From contig JAHRBC010000003.1 in NCBI GenBank assembly GCA_022702545.1, positions 5,332,001 through 5,396,000 on the forward strand: a stretch of DNA of 64,000 nt. The letters run 5' to 3'. The notes under the pieces were generated by a model that worked only from the letters and a program-made list of their open reading frames with translations, was not told the origin of the DNA and did no database searches. Origin of the DNA: Phycomyces nitens. Lineage: Eukaryota; Mucoromycota; Mucoromycetes; Mucorales; Phycomycetaceae. Positions 1 to 11,086 of the stretch are shown here, one piece after another; within the stretch, counting starts at the first letter, position 1; each line of letters begins with the position of its first letter. Position numbers and translations under genes: made by a program.

Positions 1-668
1 AAGAACACTGCAAAAAGTATACAATTTTATGGTGGAGAAATATCTGTAGTATTAAAGTACTATCATCGATTTATTATTATTTCAATCTATATTTCTCTAC
101 CATACAAATATGAATGATACTATAGGGAATGTCACCTGGTCTATCAGAGAAATAGGTCTTTAGTTCCACTTGAAAAACCTTTGATACCCCCCAACTTTTC
201 TGTTATTAAAGAGGTCTAGTTTATTTTATATTTTGTGTTGAGTAAGCCTATTATTTATTGTATTTTGTGCCATATAAAGCTAATTGCAATATTGCAATTT
301 ACAATCTATTCATATCCTTTACTTTTAACCTCAGTAACTTATCTCTTTAGGCTGAAAAGCAAAGGGAAATAATGTCTTTTAGACTGAAAAGCAAAGGGAA
401 ATAATGTATTTTAGACTGAAAAGCACCGTATCATACGTTTACATACAAGCCTCATTTGTTGATTTTTAAAAAATAAATTGTTTTTTATTTATTTTTTATT
501 TATTTAATATATATATTTCTAGATGAATGCTCTAATCATATAATAATAATATATATGCTATTTCTAGAGTATTGTTTGATATTTTGCATCTAGCAAGACC
601 AACAAGTTCCTACCTGATAGATATTGGGTACTGTCTTGGAGAAGAATAGTGCTATTTAATAGTAATAG

Positions 669-1048
669 TGTTGTATCCAACATAATCGTAGATTGAAACA
701 TTAACACAAATTACCAATATTGAAACATATTGAATAACCGACCTACTGGAAGTGCACTAAAGAGGGTACCTTTCCAAATACATTATTCATACGTAAAGAC
801 ATACTAACAACTAGTACTAACACACTGGTTAATAGTACTAAGTAAAATAACAAGTCATATCTAATAGTTGGTAGAGAGAACAGACATTACATGATATCAT
901 CATATCATCACTAGCACTCATCTCAATGTCTATATAAACGCACAATACAAATAGCAATAGTCTTCATCTTATTCACAAATTCTCTCTCTCTTAATAAACA
1001 AAGTCTCACCGTACTCTTGTCCGTGCTTTGTTTTCCTCTGATTTAACA
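669..1048 (+). mobile_element. Solo LTR, 380 bp, TSD AATAG
   Basis: B2 lacks this segment. Removing it together with one AATAG restores the B2 sequence exactly. The insert starts with TGTTGTATCCAACA (itself palindromic) and ends with TTTAACA, the TG...CA form of an LTR. AATAG flanks it at 664-668 and 1049-1053. A TATATAAA box near 931 and an AATAAA near 993 suggest plus-strand transcription. No internal retrotransposon sequence is present, so it is read as a solo LTR, most like Copia/Ty1 types. The family is unproven. Confidence 0.75.
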
Positions 1049-1053
1049 AATAG

Positions 1054-1702
1054 GAGCAAAGATTAATTAAATAATCGTAATGGATCAAATTATTTGCTGT
1101 TGTACTTACAATGTTGATATCGTGAGTAGATGGACTACTTGATAGATTCATGAGAATATCTCAGCATATTAGCTGTCAGTTGAGATTGTCTAAGAATTGT
1201 AAAGTTATTAGTATTCTAGATATTCATATATACTATATTATCAGTGGTTTTCTTACCTGTGTGATTGTTTGTTCAGGCATGCGGATGAGATTCTTAATAT
1301 ATCTAATAGAGAATAGAACATAGTTATATATGTATAAGTAAAGAGATATATATAATTTGTAATAATATAATAGCTTACCATGATGTTTGATTACAAGATT
1401 GAGTGACATGCAAAGCCGTGATGACTAGAGACATCAAGTCATTAGTAAAGAGAAGCTTTGAGCAAATATTATTTTATGTTATTAAACCATGTAAAATGAC
1501 CAAAGAGAAGAAGCTTGTTGATGATCTGTAAAGATAATGGCAAAATTATTAAGTAATTACATAAAATAATAAGAATAAAATAATTACCAGTATGTGTATA
1601 AGAGCAAGAGGCAAAAGAGAAAGAACAAAAAATAATTTGAGTTCCAAGGTGGTTTACCCCTAAAAAAAGTGCGGTCTCTAAAATCAATAATCCCAAAAAC
1701 AT
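1054..1702 (-). other. Third multi-exon unit of element B (copy 1)
   Basis: On the minus strand an ATG at 1702 opens a hydrophobic frame (starting MFLGLLILETALFLG) that reaches a GTAATT donor about 115 nt later. Further acceptor and donor pairs follow toward the element end. The same layout occurs in B2 and, in different sequence, in C, D and E. DIRS1 inserted at 1706, a few bases upstream of this ATG, and would separate the unit from its promoter. Function is unknown. The frame may be a by-product of pyrimidine-rich promoter DNA. Confidence 0.35.
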
Positions 1703-1910
1703 AATATTGTCTATCTACCCCTACGGAGTATCAGACAATCCAGATTGTCCATCGGAGACTCCGTCCCTCCAATGAGGTTTTGGCTTCCTAAGCCACGCTT
1801 TTTTATTCTTTTTTAAACAAATTGTATTTCTATTCTAAGAACTCTATCTCTTCCAAGCCACGCATCGAGGCTATTAAGGTTTACTTTCAGTAACACAACA
1901 AGTGATCAAC

Positions 1911-2717
1911 ATGAACAATGCACCCAACATTTCCGCAGAAGAAATCCGTGGATTGCTTGCCTTCAAGAAGCAATGGGAACAAGAGCAGCAGCAGCGACTT
2001 GTCCAATCCTGTGACCTCCCAGACGAGATCAGAGAAGACCTTGAGCTGCCCAAGACAGCTATCAAGAAGTTCTGTGGAACGTTCCTCAGGGGTGTCCCTA
2101 CTTACGAGGGAAGCCGTTTCACTCAGGCTCCATGCCTTAACAAGGCCATTGTCCCTGAGCTCCAGAAAGCAACGGTATCAACCTATTCTGCGGTCCAGTC
2201 CAAGTTCAAGGATGCAGAAAAGCTACGAGCGATGGCAGCGTCCTCTGCCCTTATTTTCGAGGAAATGGTCGCAGCCATGGCAGACGACATGGAGGCCAAT
2301 GACCCGCATAGTGCCCAATTCCAGGCAATTGGCGAGAGAGCAAGGCGAGCAGCAGTCTTTGGATACGCTGCAGCCATCCAGATTGAAGAAGACGTCCGAG
2401 GTTGGACCGATCGGGCATGTGGTGTCCCTGAGCACCTCCGAGTCCACGACGAAGAAGAGGGTCGATCATTGCTCTACGACCCTGAGTTCCTCCGTACTCT
2501 CCACCAGACCAAGTTTGAACAAGCAGTCCTCAGCCGGGCCATGGCCCGTAACCAAGGTGGTAACATGGGGTTTACCCCAAGAGGACGAGGAAATGGACGA
2601 GCCAGGGGAAGAGGTCGAGGAGGATCTCCCCGACAGTTCCAGTCCCGCCCACAGGAGAAATCCAGCCAGTCGGGAGCCGAGACAAACCCCCGCCCAGCTC
2701 TCAGTGGAGGGCAGTAA
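1911..2717 (+). CDS. DIRS1 Gag-like protein
   Basis: A 268-residue product beginning at the first ATG of its frame, inside DIRS1. It is predicted to be the particle or nucleic-acid-binding protein of the retrotransposon. There is no CCHC zinc knuckle; instead the C-terminus (last 50 residues or so) is rich in RG/RGG repeats (RGRGNGRARGRGRGG), typical of RNA binding. The middle is helical and charged. It ends at TAA 2715-2717 just before the RT frame, which is already open across this stop, so RT could be made by frameshifting or by internal initiation. The Gag role is inferred from position and composition. Confidence 0.75.
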   Translation: MNNAPNISAEEIRGLLAFKKQWEQEQQQRLVQSCDLPDEIREDLELPKTAIKKFCGTFLRGVPTYEGSRFTQAPCLNKAIVPELQKATVSTYSAVQSKFKDAEKLRAMAASSALIFEEMVAAMADDMEANDPHSAQFQAIGERARRAAVFGYAAAIQIEEDVRGWTDRACGVPEHLRVHDEEEGRSLLYDPEFLRTLHQTKFEQAVLSRAMARNQGGNMGFTPRGRGNGRARGRGRGGSPRQFQSRPQEKSSQSGAETNPRPALSGGQ

Positions 2718-2740
2718 ATGGGCTATCAGCCCATTCCGAG

Positions 2741-4618
2741 GTGTCCGACAGTCCCTTGCAGTTACCGAGCGAGGGATGTCTCCCAGGTGGACGCCTCCAA
2801 CATTTTTCCAAAGCCTGGGACGATCTCACCACCCACAATTGGCCCAGATCAGTGGTGCAACATGGGTACCAGATCCAGTTCAAGTCGCAGCCAAGACCTT
2901 GGTACCTACCTCCGTGCCCGATCAACTCCGAAGCGCTCCAGGACATGGACAAAGCAGTGGACAAGTTTCTGTCTACCGGAGTGGTGGAGGAATCGCCGGA
3001 CCAGGACGATCGTTTCCTGTCCCCAATGTTCGTTTTGCAGGAGAAGACGAAGAAGCGGCCCATCTTGGATTGCAAAAGGATCAATTCCTTTGTGCAGGTC
3101 CAGCATTTCAAGATGGAAGGTGTCCCAGCGTTGAGGGATATCTTAACCAAGGGCGATTATATGACCAAGATCGACCTGAAAGACGCTTACTTGGTGGTCC
3201 CGATCCAAGAATCCAGCCGTTGTTTCCTGAGTTTTCACCATCGCCAGAAGATCTTCCGATTCAAAGCTTTGGCATTTGGTCTTTGTGCCGCGCCTTTTGC
3301 ATTCTCAAAATTAATGAGATATGCAATGGAACCATTGAGAGCACAAGGTATCCAGCTAGTATACTATCTAGACGACATTTGCTTGGTTGGGAAGACCCCA
3401 GAGGAAACAGTGCGAGCCACCCAATTGACAATAGCCCATCTGAGGTCATTGGGTTTTATCATCAACGACAAGAAGAGTGTGGTGACCCCTGCTCAGACTC
3501 AAGAGTTTCTCGGTTTCCAGTTCGACTCGAAGACAATGAAATTGTCTGTCCCCAAGGCCAAGATGGTGAACCTAAGGGACAAGATCAAACAAGTTTTGTC
3601 TCGACCGCAGACTTGCCGCCAGTTAGCGTCATTGATAGGCAAGTTTACAGCAATGATCCCAGCGATTGGAGAGGCCTTAATCCGAATCCGGTTTCTCCAA
3701 CGAGACTTGGCGAGGAGTCTCCACCAGACATCCAAGTGGGAGAGCAGGTGCGCCATATCCTTGGAAGCCAAGAAGGAGCTGGAGTGGTGGTTGAAGAATG
3801 CGCAAACCATCAACGGAATGCCGGTGAGAACACCAACACCGAGCAAGCAAGCTCTCAACATCCAGGTGGATGCGTCGGATTCCGGTTGGGGCGTCACCTC
3901 AGAGATAGTGACGACGTCGGGTTTCTGGATGACCGAAGAGAAGGCAACCTCTATAAACGCCAGAGAACTGAAGACCGTTCTGTTTGCCCTCCAGTTACAT
4001 GCCAACAAGACCCACCACAGAGCTTTCCACATCCAAAGCGACAACATCACCGCGATCAAGTATGCGATGAGGTGGGGCAGTACAGCGTCTCTACTGCTCC
4101 AGGAATTGGCTTTGCTGATATGGAATCTCCGTGTGAAGAATGGGATAGAGGTGACGATGTCCCATATCGCAGGTATAGCGAATGTCACGGCAGATCGTCT
4201 GAGCCGAGTGCGGAAACCGGTGCACGAGTGGTCCCTTCCCCGCAGACTGTTCCAGGATATATCCAGGAGATGGGGGCGAATGACGGTGGACGCATTCGCG
4301 TCTCGCGAGAACACGAAGATCAGCCGATTCTGGAGCTATCTTCCAGATCCTGCAGCCGAAGCTCAGGATGCGTTTCGCCAGAGATGGCCGAGGAAGGGTT
4401 TGTACGCCCATCCACCTTGGAGATTGATCCCTCAAGTCCTCCGGAAGATGGTGCAGGACAAGGCAGTGATAACACTGGTGACTCCTTGGTGGCAGACCCA
4501 GTATTGGTGGCCGATGGTAATGGCGCATGCAATGGACGGACCCGTACCGCTCAGCTCAACCAGGTTGAAGTTCCCTCTGGCCGCTTGGAGATTATCGCCC
4601 AATATCTTCAGGAAGTAG
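2741..4618 (+). CDS. DIRS1 reverse transcriptase - RNase H - methyltransferase-like polyprotein
   Basis: About 625 residues. The RT has the conserved blocks KRPILDCKRIN, TKIDLKDAYL, ALAFGLCAAPF and the catalytic YYLDD. RNase H follows with DASDSGWG, an INAREL glutamate, and SDN. The C-terminal segment (VDAFASRENTK..., AHPPW) matches the adenine-methylase-like domain that DIRS elements carry after RNase H. The frame has no ATG at its 5' end: it is open upstream across the Gag stop, so the start is uncertain. It ends at TAG 4616-4618, inside the recombinase frame. Intact. Confidence 0.9.
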   Translation: MSDSPLQLPSEGCLPGGRLQHFSKAWDDLTTHNWPRSVVQHGYQIQFKSQPRPWYLPPCPINSEALQDMDKAVDKFLSTGVVEESPDQDDRFLSPMFVLQEKTKKRPILDCKRINSFVQVQHFKMEGVPALRDILTKGDYMTKIDLKDAYLVVPIQESSRCFLSFHHRQKIFRFKALAFGLCAAPFAFSKLMRYAMEPLRAQGIQLVYYLDDICLVGKTPEETVRATQLTIAHLRSLGFIINDKKSVVTPAQTQEFLGFQFDSKTMKLSVPKAKMVNLRDKIKQVLSRPQTCRQLASLIGKFTAMIPAIGEALIRIRFLQRDLARSLHQTSKWESRCAISLEAKKELEWWLKNAQTINGMPVRTPTPSKQALNIQVDASDSGWGVTSEIVTTSGFWMTEEKATSINARELKTVLFALQLHANKTHHRAFHIQSDNITAIKYAMRWGSTASLLLQELALLIWNLRVKNGIEVTMSHIAGIANVTADRLSRVRKPVHEWSLPRRLFQDISRRWGRMTVDAFASRENTKISRFWSYLPDPAAEAQDAFRQRWPRKGLYAHPPWRLIPQVLRKMVQDKAVITLVTPWWQTQYWWPMVMAHAMDGPVPLSSTRLKFPLAAWRLSPNIFRK

Positions 4619-5610
4619 GGAACCTTCCCAGTGACCAGGCAAGTTTCTTGGCTCAGGCCAACAGAGTGCAGACCAACAAGTCGTATGATCTGGCATGGCG
4701 ACGATGGGTAATTTGGTGTGAGGCCAACCAGTTGGATTGGAGAGAATATGATTTGGCAGCCATTTGCCGTTACTTGGCTAGCAGGAATGCCAATGGAGTC
4801 TCCCACCAGCAGATGAATGTGGATCGATCCAGTATCGCAAGTGTTTTCCGGGTGATCTACCAAGACAAACTGCCAATCGCCCAGCAGTATATGGTCCAGG
4901 CTTTCTTCAGGGCGCTGAAGAATACGAGACCCGTAGTGCCAAGAGCAAGAACCCCAGCCTGGGATCCGCAACAAGTCCTGGCTAAGGTGTTGGAGTGGGG
5001 TCTGTCAGACGATTTGTCTTTGCTTCGCCTCCAGCGTAAGACCGCACTGTTACTTTGTCTGGCAACAATATGGCGAACAAGCTCGGACATAGGCCGGTTG
5101 CTATTTAAGGATGTTTCCCTCCGAGGAAATAGAGGGAATCAAAGGAGTTACGAGACTGTACACTTGGTCGTGCGTAAACCTAAGGAGGAAGCGTTCAAGG
5201 AGATGACCTTGGCCGCCTTACCAGATCACCCAGAGTTGTGCCCAGTAGCAACTACGGCCCTATTTGTCGGAAAGACTGCTCAGGCCCGATTGATTCTCCC
5301 GGAAGATCACACTTTCTTCCTTGGGTTTATTGCAGGTAATCAACCGAAGTCCATTAGACCATCCACTATGGGGACATGGATCAAGAAGACACTGGGTGAA
5401 TGTGGAGTAGACACCTCGCTACATAAAGGCCATTCAACAAGATCAGCAGCCGCAACAGCAGCAAGGAACCGAGGAGTGTCAGTCGCACGGATCCAGCGAC
5501 ATGCCAACTGGAGTGCTCAAAGCAGAGTCTTTGAGAGGTATTACTGGCGTCCCGAAGTTGAGGATTCAGATGGTGTAGCAGCGACAATTCTCTTGCCTTC
5601 GGACAATTAA
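4384..5610 (+). CDS. DIRS1 tyrosine recombinase
   Basis: About 408 residues from an ATG at 4384; it overlaps the end of the RT ORF by about 235 nt in another frame. The core-binding region (SYDLAWRRWVIWC) is followed by the catalytic domain: first Arg in TIWRTSSDIGRL, the HxxR box as GHSTRSAA, and the Tyr nucleophile in RVFERYYWRP. It should integrate the circular DNA copy, which explains the absence of target duplication. The same frame stays open far upstream, to about 1918, through all of Gag and RT. The exact start is a choice. Confidence 0.88.
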   Translation: MAEEGFVRPSTLEIDPSSPPEDGAGQGSDNTGDSLVADPVLVADGNGACNGRTRTAQLNQVEVPSGRLEIIAQYLQEVGNLPSDQASFLAQANRVQTNKSYDLAWRRWVIWCEANQLDWREYDLAAICRYLASRNANGVSHQQMNVDRSSIASVFRVIYQDKLPIAQQYMVQAFFRALKNTRPVVPRARTPAWDPQQVLAKVLEWGLSDDLSLLRLQRKTALLLCLATIWRTSSDIGRLLFKDVSLRGNRGNQRSYETVHLVVRKPKEEAFKEMTLAALPDHPELCPVATTALFVGKTAQARLILPEDHTFFLGFIAGNQPKSIRPSTMGTWIKKTLGECGVDTSLHKGHSTRSAAATAARNRGVSVARIQRHANWSAQSRVFERYYWRPEVEDSDGVAATILLPSDN

Positions 5611-5719
5611 CCTCATTGGAGGGACGGAGTCTCCGATGGACAATCTGGATTGTCTGATACTCCGTAGGGGTAGATAGACAATTTAGGTTGTTCGAGGGGA
5701 CGAAGTCCCGAGAATGAGG
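5611..5719. repeat. DIRS1 internal complementary region
   Basis: Immediately after the recombinase stop. Its first part is the reverse complement of the left terminus (1706-1777) and its second part the reverse complement of the right terminus (about 5865-5901). They are joined at the AT found at the element edges. Known role in DIRS elements: template for completing the ends during circle formation. Confidence 0.92.
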
Positions 5720-6471
5720 TGAGTCCCACCCACCACACCACACACTCTCTCATAGATATATGGCAGTCGAATTGTTCGGCGTGCCGGAAGAGATAGAGTT
5801 CTTAGAATAGAAATACAATTTGTTTAAAAAAGAATAAAAAAGCGTGGCTTAGGAAGCCAAAACCTCATTCTCGGGACTTCGTCCCCTCGAACAACCTAAA
5901 TAACACTACGGGAAAAAAGGGTGCGGTTCTGGGTGCGGTTCTGGGTGCGGTTTAATGTAAACCGCACCCATTATACAAATTACATTTATGGACTATTAAA
6001 TATCTCCGCTTTATTAGAGATGTACAGTGATTTTTTAATACACCAATAACACATCCTGGATTTTATACAACATTCTCTATTGGTTCTAACTTATGTAGTC
6101 TTTGGCTATTTAACATTTTTAATTGGACATTGTGGGTTTAACTTGGCTTTGCTATTATACTTAATTGGCCATTATTACAATAGAATTCATTCAATTGGTT
6201 CTTCATTTTATATATTTTAGGTTAATAATATATTTATTACAATAATGATACAGATTTAATTGGTTCTTAATTATATTTATTTTAAATAATAATATTTATT
6301 AAACAATAATATTGATTCAATTAGTTCTTATTTTATATATCTTTTAGCTTTATTATACATTTATCATATAATAATTTTTAATTGATAGCGATTTTAATGT
6401 CATTAATGTTAATGTTAGTATTATTTAATAATAATAATAATCATATTCTTACCAGTTTAATAACTTACTGA

Positions 6472-7064
6472 TTATTGTTGTCTTCTGCAACGGTCTCGCC
6501 AAAGTTGACAAATTCTTGCTGCAGATGCCCAATTATCATGGCATCTAGTAAAGTCAACTCCTTGTGCTTTAAGGAGAAGTGCATGTCGGGTACAAGCTGT
6601 ATGCTTGTCTTCTTTAGATATAGATTTCCAACCAGCAGAAGGTCCAAGAGCCAAGACAGAAGGGAAAGAAGCCAGCTGATCACATACTAGTTTCGTACAA
6701 GTATGGACTGTAGATTTGTTTTCATGGTTTATTTCAATCCCAAGATCTTGGCTCATCATGTTAAGAATATGTGCCCAAGTTATTTGAGAGATCTTAGACA
6801 CTGGTCTTGGTATAGTGCCATTGGAAGTCTATTATTTCAAAGTTAGTCAAGCGCAGTATTGTTTCATTAGTTACTTACATTGCAAGGGATAATAACATCT
6901 TCCTTTGGGCACATGATTTTGTCCAAATCATTACGAATGCATGCAATCTCTTGTTTCGTGACTTGTTGTTCATTTTGGATTGCTTCTTGGCCTTTCTGCA
7001 AAGTATGCAGAGTCTCTTGGATGCTCTGGAGTAATTGGATGACTGAATTATCTGTGTTGTTCAT
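6472..7064 (-). CDS. Element A second gene (coiled-coil accessory protein)
   Basis: Model complement(join(6472..6828,6879..7064)); a 50-nt intron with GTAAGT donor and TAG acceptor keeps the frame, giving 180 residues. The first exon (62 residues) is a predicted helix with heptad-like spacing (QLLQSIQETLHTLQKGQEA), fitting a coiled coil. Exon 2 has no domain I recognise. Position and coiled coil parallel the second genes of B-E and the TNPA-type accessory proteins of plant CACTA elements, so a transposition accessory role is inferred. It is divergent from the transposase across about 440 bp. Confidence 0.6.
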
Positions 7065-7508
7065 AATAAAAGAAATATTGTCAGAACTGAGGGTTTGTTG
7101 TGAAGAAAGTAAAGAAAAATTTTTCTTGGACTTGTGATTATTTTCATAATCTATGAGCTAAATCTATTGGTTCTTTTCAGTGAAACTTAGTATTTTAGTT
7201 TTTATAGGTACTTATAATGTTCTGAACATATCCAATCATCTTCATCAAAAGGTTTCAGTATGTTTAGAACGTATAGGAGTGGATAAATGTTTAGTATCTA
7301 ATAGCAATAGATTAAATATCTTACCTTTGTCTCAAGGAGGAGTTTACAGAAATAGTTTATATCAACCTCTTTAATAGGTTCCCCTGTCTAGGTGTTATAT
7401 TGCTGATATTTAAAACATCTTTGAAAGATTACTATAAATATGAGTTCTCTAAAATCATTTATCTCTATTCTCACTTTCCAAAACATACCTTATTTCCTCT
7501 CTCAAAAA
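7065..7508. promoter_or_regulatory. Shared upstream region of the two divergent genes of element A
   Basis: About 440 bp of AT-rich DNA between the start codons of the second gene (7064, minus) and the transposase (7509, plus). No long open frame matches either protein. It must hold both promoters. I see no specific operator, so the boundaries are simply the two start codons. Confidence 0.4.
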
Positions 7509-10348
7509 ATGTCCTCAATCACAAAGCCCTTCTGCTACCAATGTGCCGTCTGTAACAAGTCTTACAGTTGCGTTAGAAGAGCCTCCAATTGCAAAACCCG
7601 TTGCCTGAAGAGAAAACTGGAAAGAATTGCACATGAAGCAAATGTTCAAGATGTTTCCCCTTTAGAAATCGCATCTGATATGTCTGCAGAGTAAGTTTAT
7701 AAAGCGTAAATGCATGATCAGTATGATATATACTTACTTTATACTTATAAACAAATAGGGTGTTGTCCGAGATGTCCGATATTGAATATGCTGATGATTT
7801 CAACAACAATGATGTTAATGAGCCTATGGTAAGTAATAAACATGGCTATATAAGCACATTATATTAATCACTTATCTTATTAAAGAATGACGATGAGACA
7901 ACCACACCCTTGGTATTTGATTTCACTCGCCCAATTCCTTCTCCAAGCAAAGATGATCTCTTGAATCTTGAATTCATGAGAATCATCAAGGAGTTTGATA
8001 TTTCCCGCCAGGCCCATGAGATGATTGCCAAACATTTCAACAGCATCCTCAGCACAACAGAGCTATCGTACAGAGCATGTACACCATATCTTGGAAAAGA
8101 TCTTTTGGAACACTTCTCTGGTGTAAAAGAAGACAGATATGACATCTGCCGCAATGGTTGCATGCTGTTCAATAATGAGGATGAATACGAGTGCCATAAC
8201 TGTGGCGAATCTCGATACAACATTCAGCAAGACAATGAATCACTGGTTCCTGCCGCCACCATGGTTCAGCTTCCTTTGGCAAGACAGATTGCTTTGGCAT
8301 TGGCCAACAATAGTACCAGAGAGGCGATGATGTACCGTCACAATCATGAGCTCAACACCAATGGAACCAAGGCTGATGTATTTGATGGAGAAGTATACCA
8401 GTCGATGAAGCACATTTTTTCTGGAAAACACGATGTTGCCATCTCGTTGTCTGTTGATGGGTTTGCACCCCACAAGGTCCCTGGGTCAGTGACCATCGTT
8501 CATGCAACCATCCTGAACATGGATCCGATGATCCGTTATGAGCGCAAGAATATGCTCCAAATTGCAATGATCCCTGGCCCAACTGCACCTGCTGATTTCT
8601 GGTCGTTCCTTGAGCCGACAATAGAAGCTCTTCACACAATGCAGACAGGAGGGTTGGTGGTAACAACACCAACAGACACAATCAAGGCAAAGGTCCATGT
8701 CCTCATGGTTACTGGTGATATCCCGGCTTTGGCAAAGCTGGCGTGCCATGCTGGGCACATGAGCAAGAATGGATGTCGCATCTGCCATGTTGTTGGCCAG
8801 TCTCCTGGACATGGCCAATATTTCCATATGTCACCTTCAACCTCTTTGCGATCATTGGAGAGTTTCCAGAACTTTGCTGCCGCCCCTATCTCCCACGCCC
8901 AAGGCCTTACTGGTCAGTCTCCTCTGGCCACCTTAAGGTCATTTTCTGGTCCCTTTTTCTTTGCTCTTGATGAGATGCACGGCCTTTGCCATGGCATTGG
9001 TAAACAAGTCTGGGGCCTCCTTTCAGGTAAATATGGAAAGACCAACCCATTTTTTCTTTCTGCTGCCGCCCAGAAAGAGATTGGTGCTGTGATGGTCAGC
9101 ACAAGAAAAACCATCCCCACATTATTCCACGGTGCCTGGAGAGATGTTTCCACAAAGGCTGGATACTTCCGTGCCGTTGACTGGGCAGACTTTCTCATTT
9201 TTGTTGTCCCCACCTTGGTCGCCGAGCGGATTCGCGACAAGGATGCCAGGAAGGAATTGCTTGGTCTTGTGCAGGCCTGTAACTTGCTCATGAGCTGGGA
9301 GCTATCAGCAGAAGAGCAATGCTCAATAAACAGGTATGTTTAGCAATATATGTATATATGTATTTGTCATTTTTAACTTATTGTGTGAATATTTTTTAGA
9401 AAATTGGTGTCATGGAATGCCTACCTTGACATTCTCGTGACAAATGGTAGTGTGGATCTCCAAATCTTTACCATTAACCAGCACATGCTCCAGCACTACC
9501 CTGCCATGATCAACGCATATGGCCCCCCAAGAGCGTACAGTGCCAGATCTATTGAACGCGCAATTGGTGAGTACTCTAGAGCAATCAAGAGTAACTCTGC
9601 CGTAGGTGTGAACGCAGGGAATGTCATGGTCACTCTGGCCCATATCCGGCAACAACAACAACAAAGCAACAATAACTGAGCAACAACAACAAAGACAGTG
9701 ACAATCCTGACATACGAAGATGCCTCTGCTGGCTGGCCAAGATGTGAAGAAGGTTGACTTGTTAATGCCAATTGCGATATTGAGTTCTGGGGCCCTTTGA
9801 GAAACAGAACTATTTTTGATACTTTTGAAGGCATTAATTGTCTTTCAGAACTTCTTAGAGAATTCTATGTATCGAAAGGGGAAGAGTGCAGTGGTCTTGA
9901 AGCAGCCATACAAACAAGCCGCAAGGCATTCATTAATGGTTGTGTGATTGACTCTGCACTTGACCAAAATACATCAAGAGAGGCTTATCATGTTCGTCTT
10001 CAACTACAAGTGGATAAGAACCGCCGCAACCGCCGCAGGTATTCTGGTGTCTATAAGGATTTCTTTGGCAAAGTCGTTCTGTTCTTTGAGCATGTGTTTG
10101 GTGGGAAGAGGTGGCCCCTTGCTCTTGTGTTGGTGTACCCTGTTCACGTCACTAATGGCATTCCAATTGTGTCAAACGTTGAGGGCAAGATCAAAGTCGT
10201 GCATCTTTCAGATGTGAAGGAGCTTGTCGGCCTGGTTGTCTCTGAACCAACACATAACACTATCACAACCAGTGTTACAAAATATGTTGTTTGGCCAGAG
10301 CTCAACCGTGGCTCAAAACTCGTCCTTGGTCAACTAGCTGACCTTTAA
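7509..10348 (+). pseudogene. Element A tnp2-like transposase, two in-frame TGA codons
   Basis: Model join(7509..7690,7759..7828,7886..9333,9400..10348) keeps one frame for 882 residues. Exon 1 holds a Cys-rich motif (CYQCAVCNKSYSC), likely DNA binding. Exon 3 holds a zinc-binding CHNCGES, the first catalytic-type Asp in SLSVDGFAPHK, a CRICH motif, and the second Asp in ALDEMHGLCHGIG, all characteristic of CACTA tnp2 transposases. Exon 4 is interrupted by TGA at 9677-9679 and 9755-9757; downstream sequence stays in frame to TAA at 10346-10348. Both could derive from CGA. Probably dead unless TGA is read through. Confidence 0.75.
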
Positions 10349-10876
10349 TTTATTTTTTATTTGTAATATTTTCTTTCAATTTTTTCAATATATTTTAATC
10401 AACCAAGTAATAATACATATATTCTTGAGTTTCATACTGTGGTAAAACCACCTTTAAATACTATTACAAATTGGCTTAACAAAAACTAAGTAACAAAATC
10501 CACTCAAGTAGATTTAAGTTACACTAATATCTAAAAGCCCTATTAACACCCAGTCAAGTATTTATACACAAATTCTACAACAGACAGAATTTTAGTTTCT
10601 CTTTTACTTTGAGAAATAAATATCAAGTAAAATTGACTTATCGTGTTTTAGTAATTTTGCTACACATACAACTGTCTTTAAATAATTCTTCATTGCAATC
10701 TATATTTTCCAAAAGTGTAAGATCTGTAGTTTAAATCTTGTTTTTCTCTCCTCTGAGTTTATATTTTGGGATTTATCTTGTTTTTTGTTTCAATTCCAAA
10801 GAATCATTGAGTTTTTGCTATTATAGACCTAAAATAAAGCTCAGAATTCAAAAAACCGCTCCTTTTTCCCATAGTG
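10349..10876. other. Right subterminal region of element A
   Basis: AT-rich, no convincing gene. It ends in the 3' terminal repeat (CCGCTCCTTTTTCCCATAGTG). A short plus-strand frame at 10738-10923 crosses the element end and is not supported. Confidence 0.5.
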
Positions 10877-11086
10877 TAATCGTCATTTTCATTTTACAGT
10901 TAGACGCTTTATTTAATCAATAAAAGACACTAATTAGTTTTAAGCAAATCATTGTAAAATATGATTATATATTGTAGAATAAACATCAGTAACAGTTCAT
11001 TATACTTCTTTACTTGTAAGAAACATTATAATATCATAAAGATAAAATATTAATAATTGTCATTTAAACATTTATTCATATAGAAA

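Larger units (their letters stand above)
1708..5901 (+). mobile_element. DIRS-type tyrosine-recombinase retrotransposon DIRS1
   Basis: Inverted terminal repeats lie at about 1771-1853 and 5789-5868. An internal complementary region at 5611-5719 joins the complements of the two unequal termini, the hallmark of DIRS elements replicating through a circle. ORFs in order are Gag-like (1911-2717), RT/RNase H/methylase-like (2741-4618) and tyrosine recombinase (4384-5610). Against the empty site in B2 (near 39456), it inserted at an AT with no target duplication; the same AT sits at the circle junction in the internal complementary region. All ORFs are open, so it may be active. Confidence 0.93.
5904..10876. 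mobile_element. CACTA-type DNA transposon A, TSD TAA
   Basis: Termini are CACTACGGGAAAAAAGG at the left and the complement of CACTATGGGAAAAAGG at the right, flanked by TAA at 5901-5903 and 10877-10879. The left subterminal region has three direct GGGTGCGG(TTCT) repeats and an inverted AACCGCACCC. It carries two divergently transcribed genes. It sits at the right edge of DIRS1; B2 has neither. This is a different lineage from B-E: different termini (CACTA rather than CACTG), gene order, and protein sequences. Confidence 0.92.
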
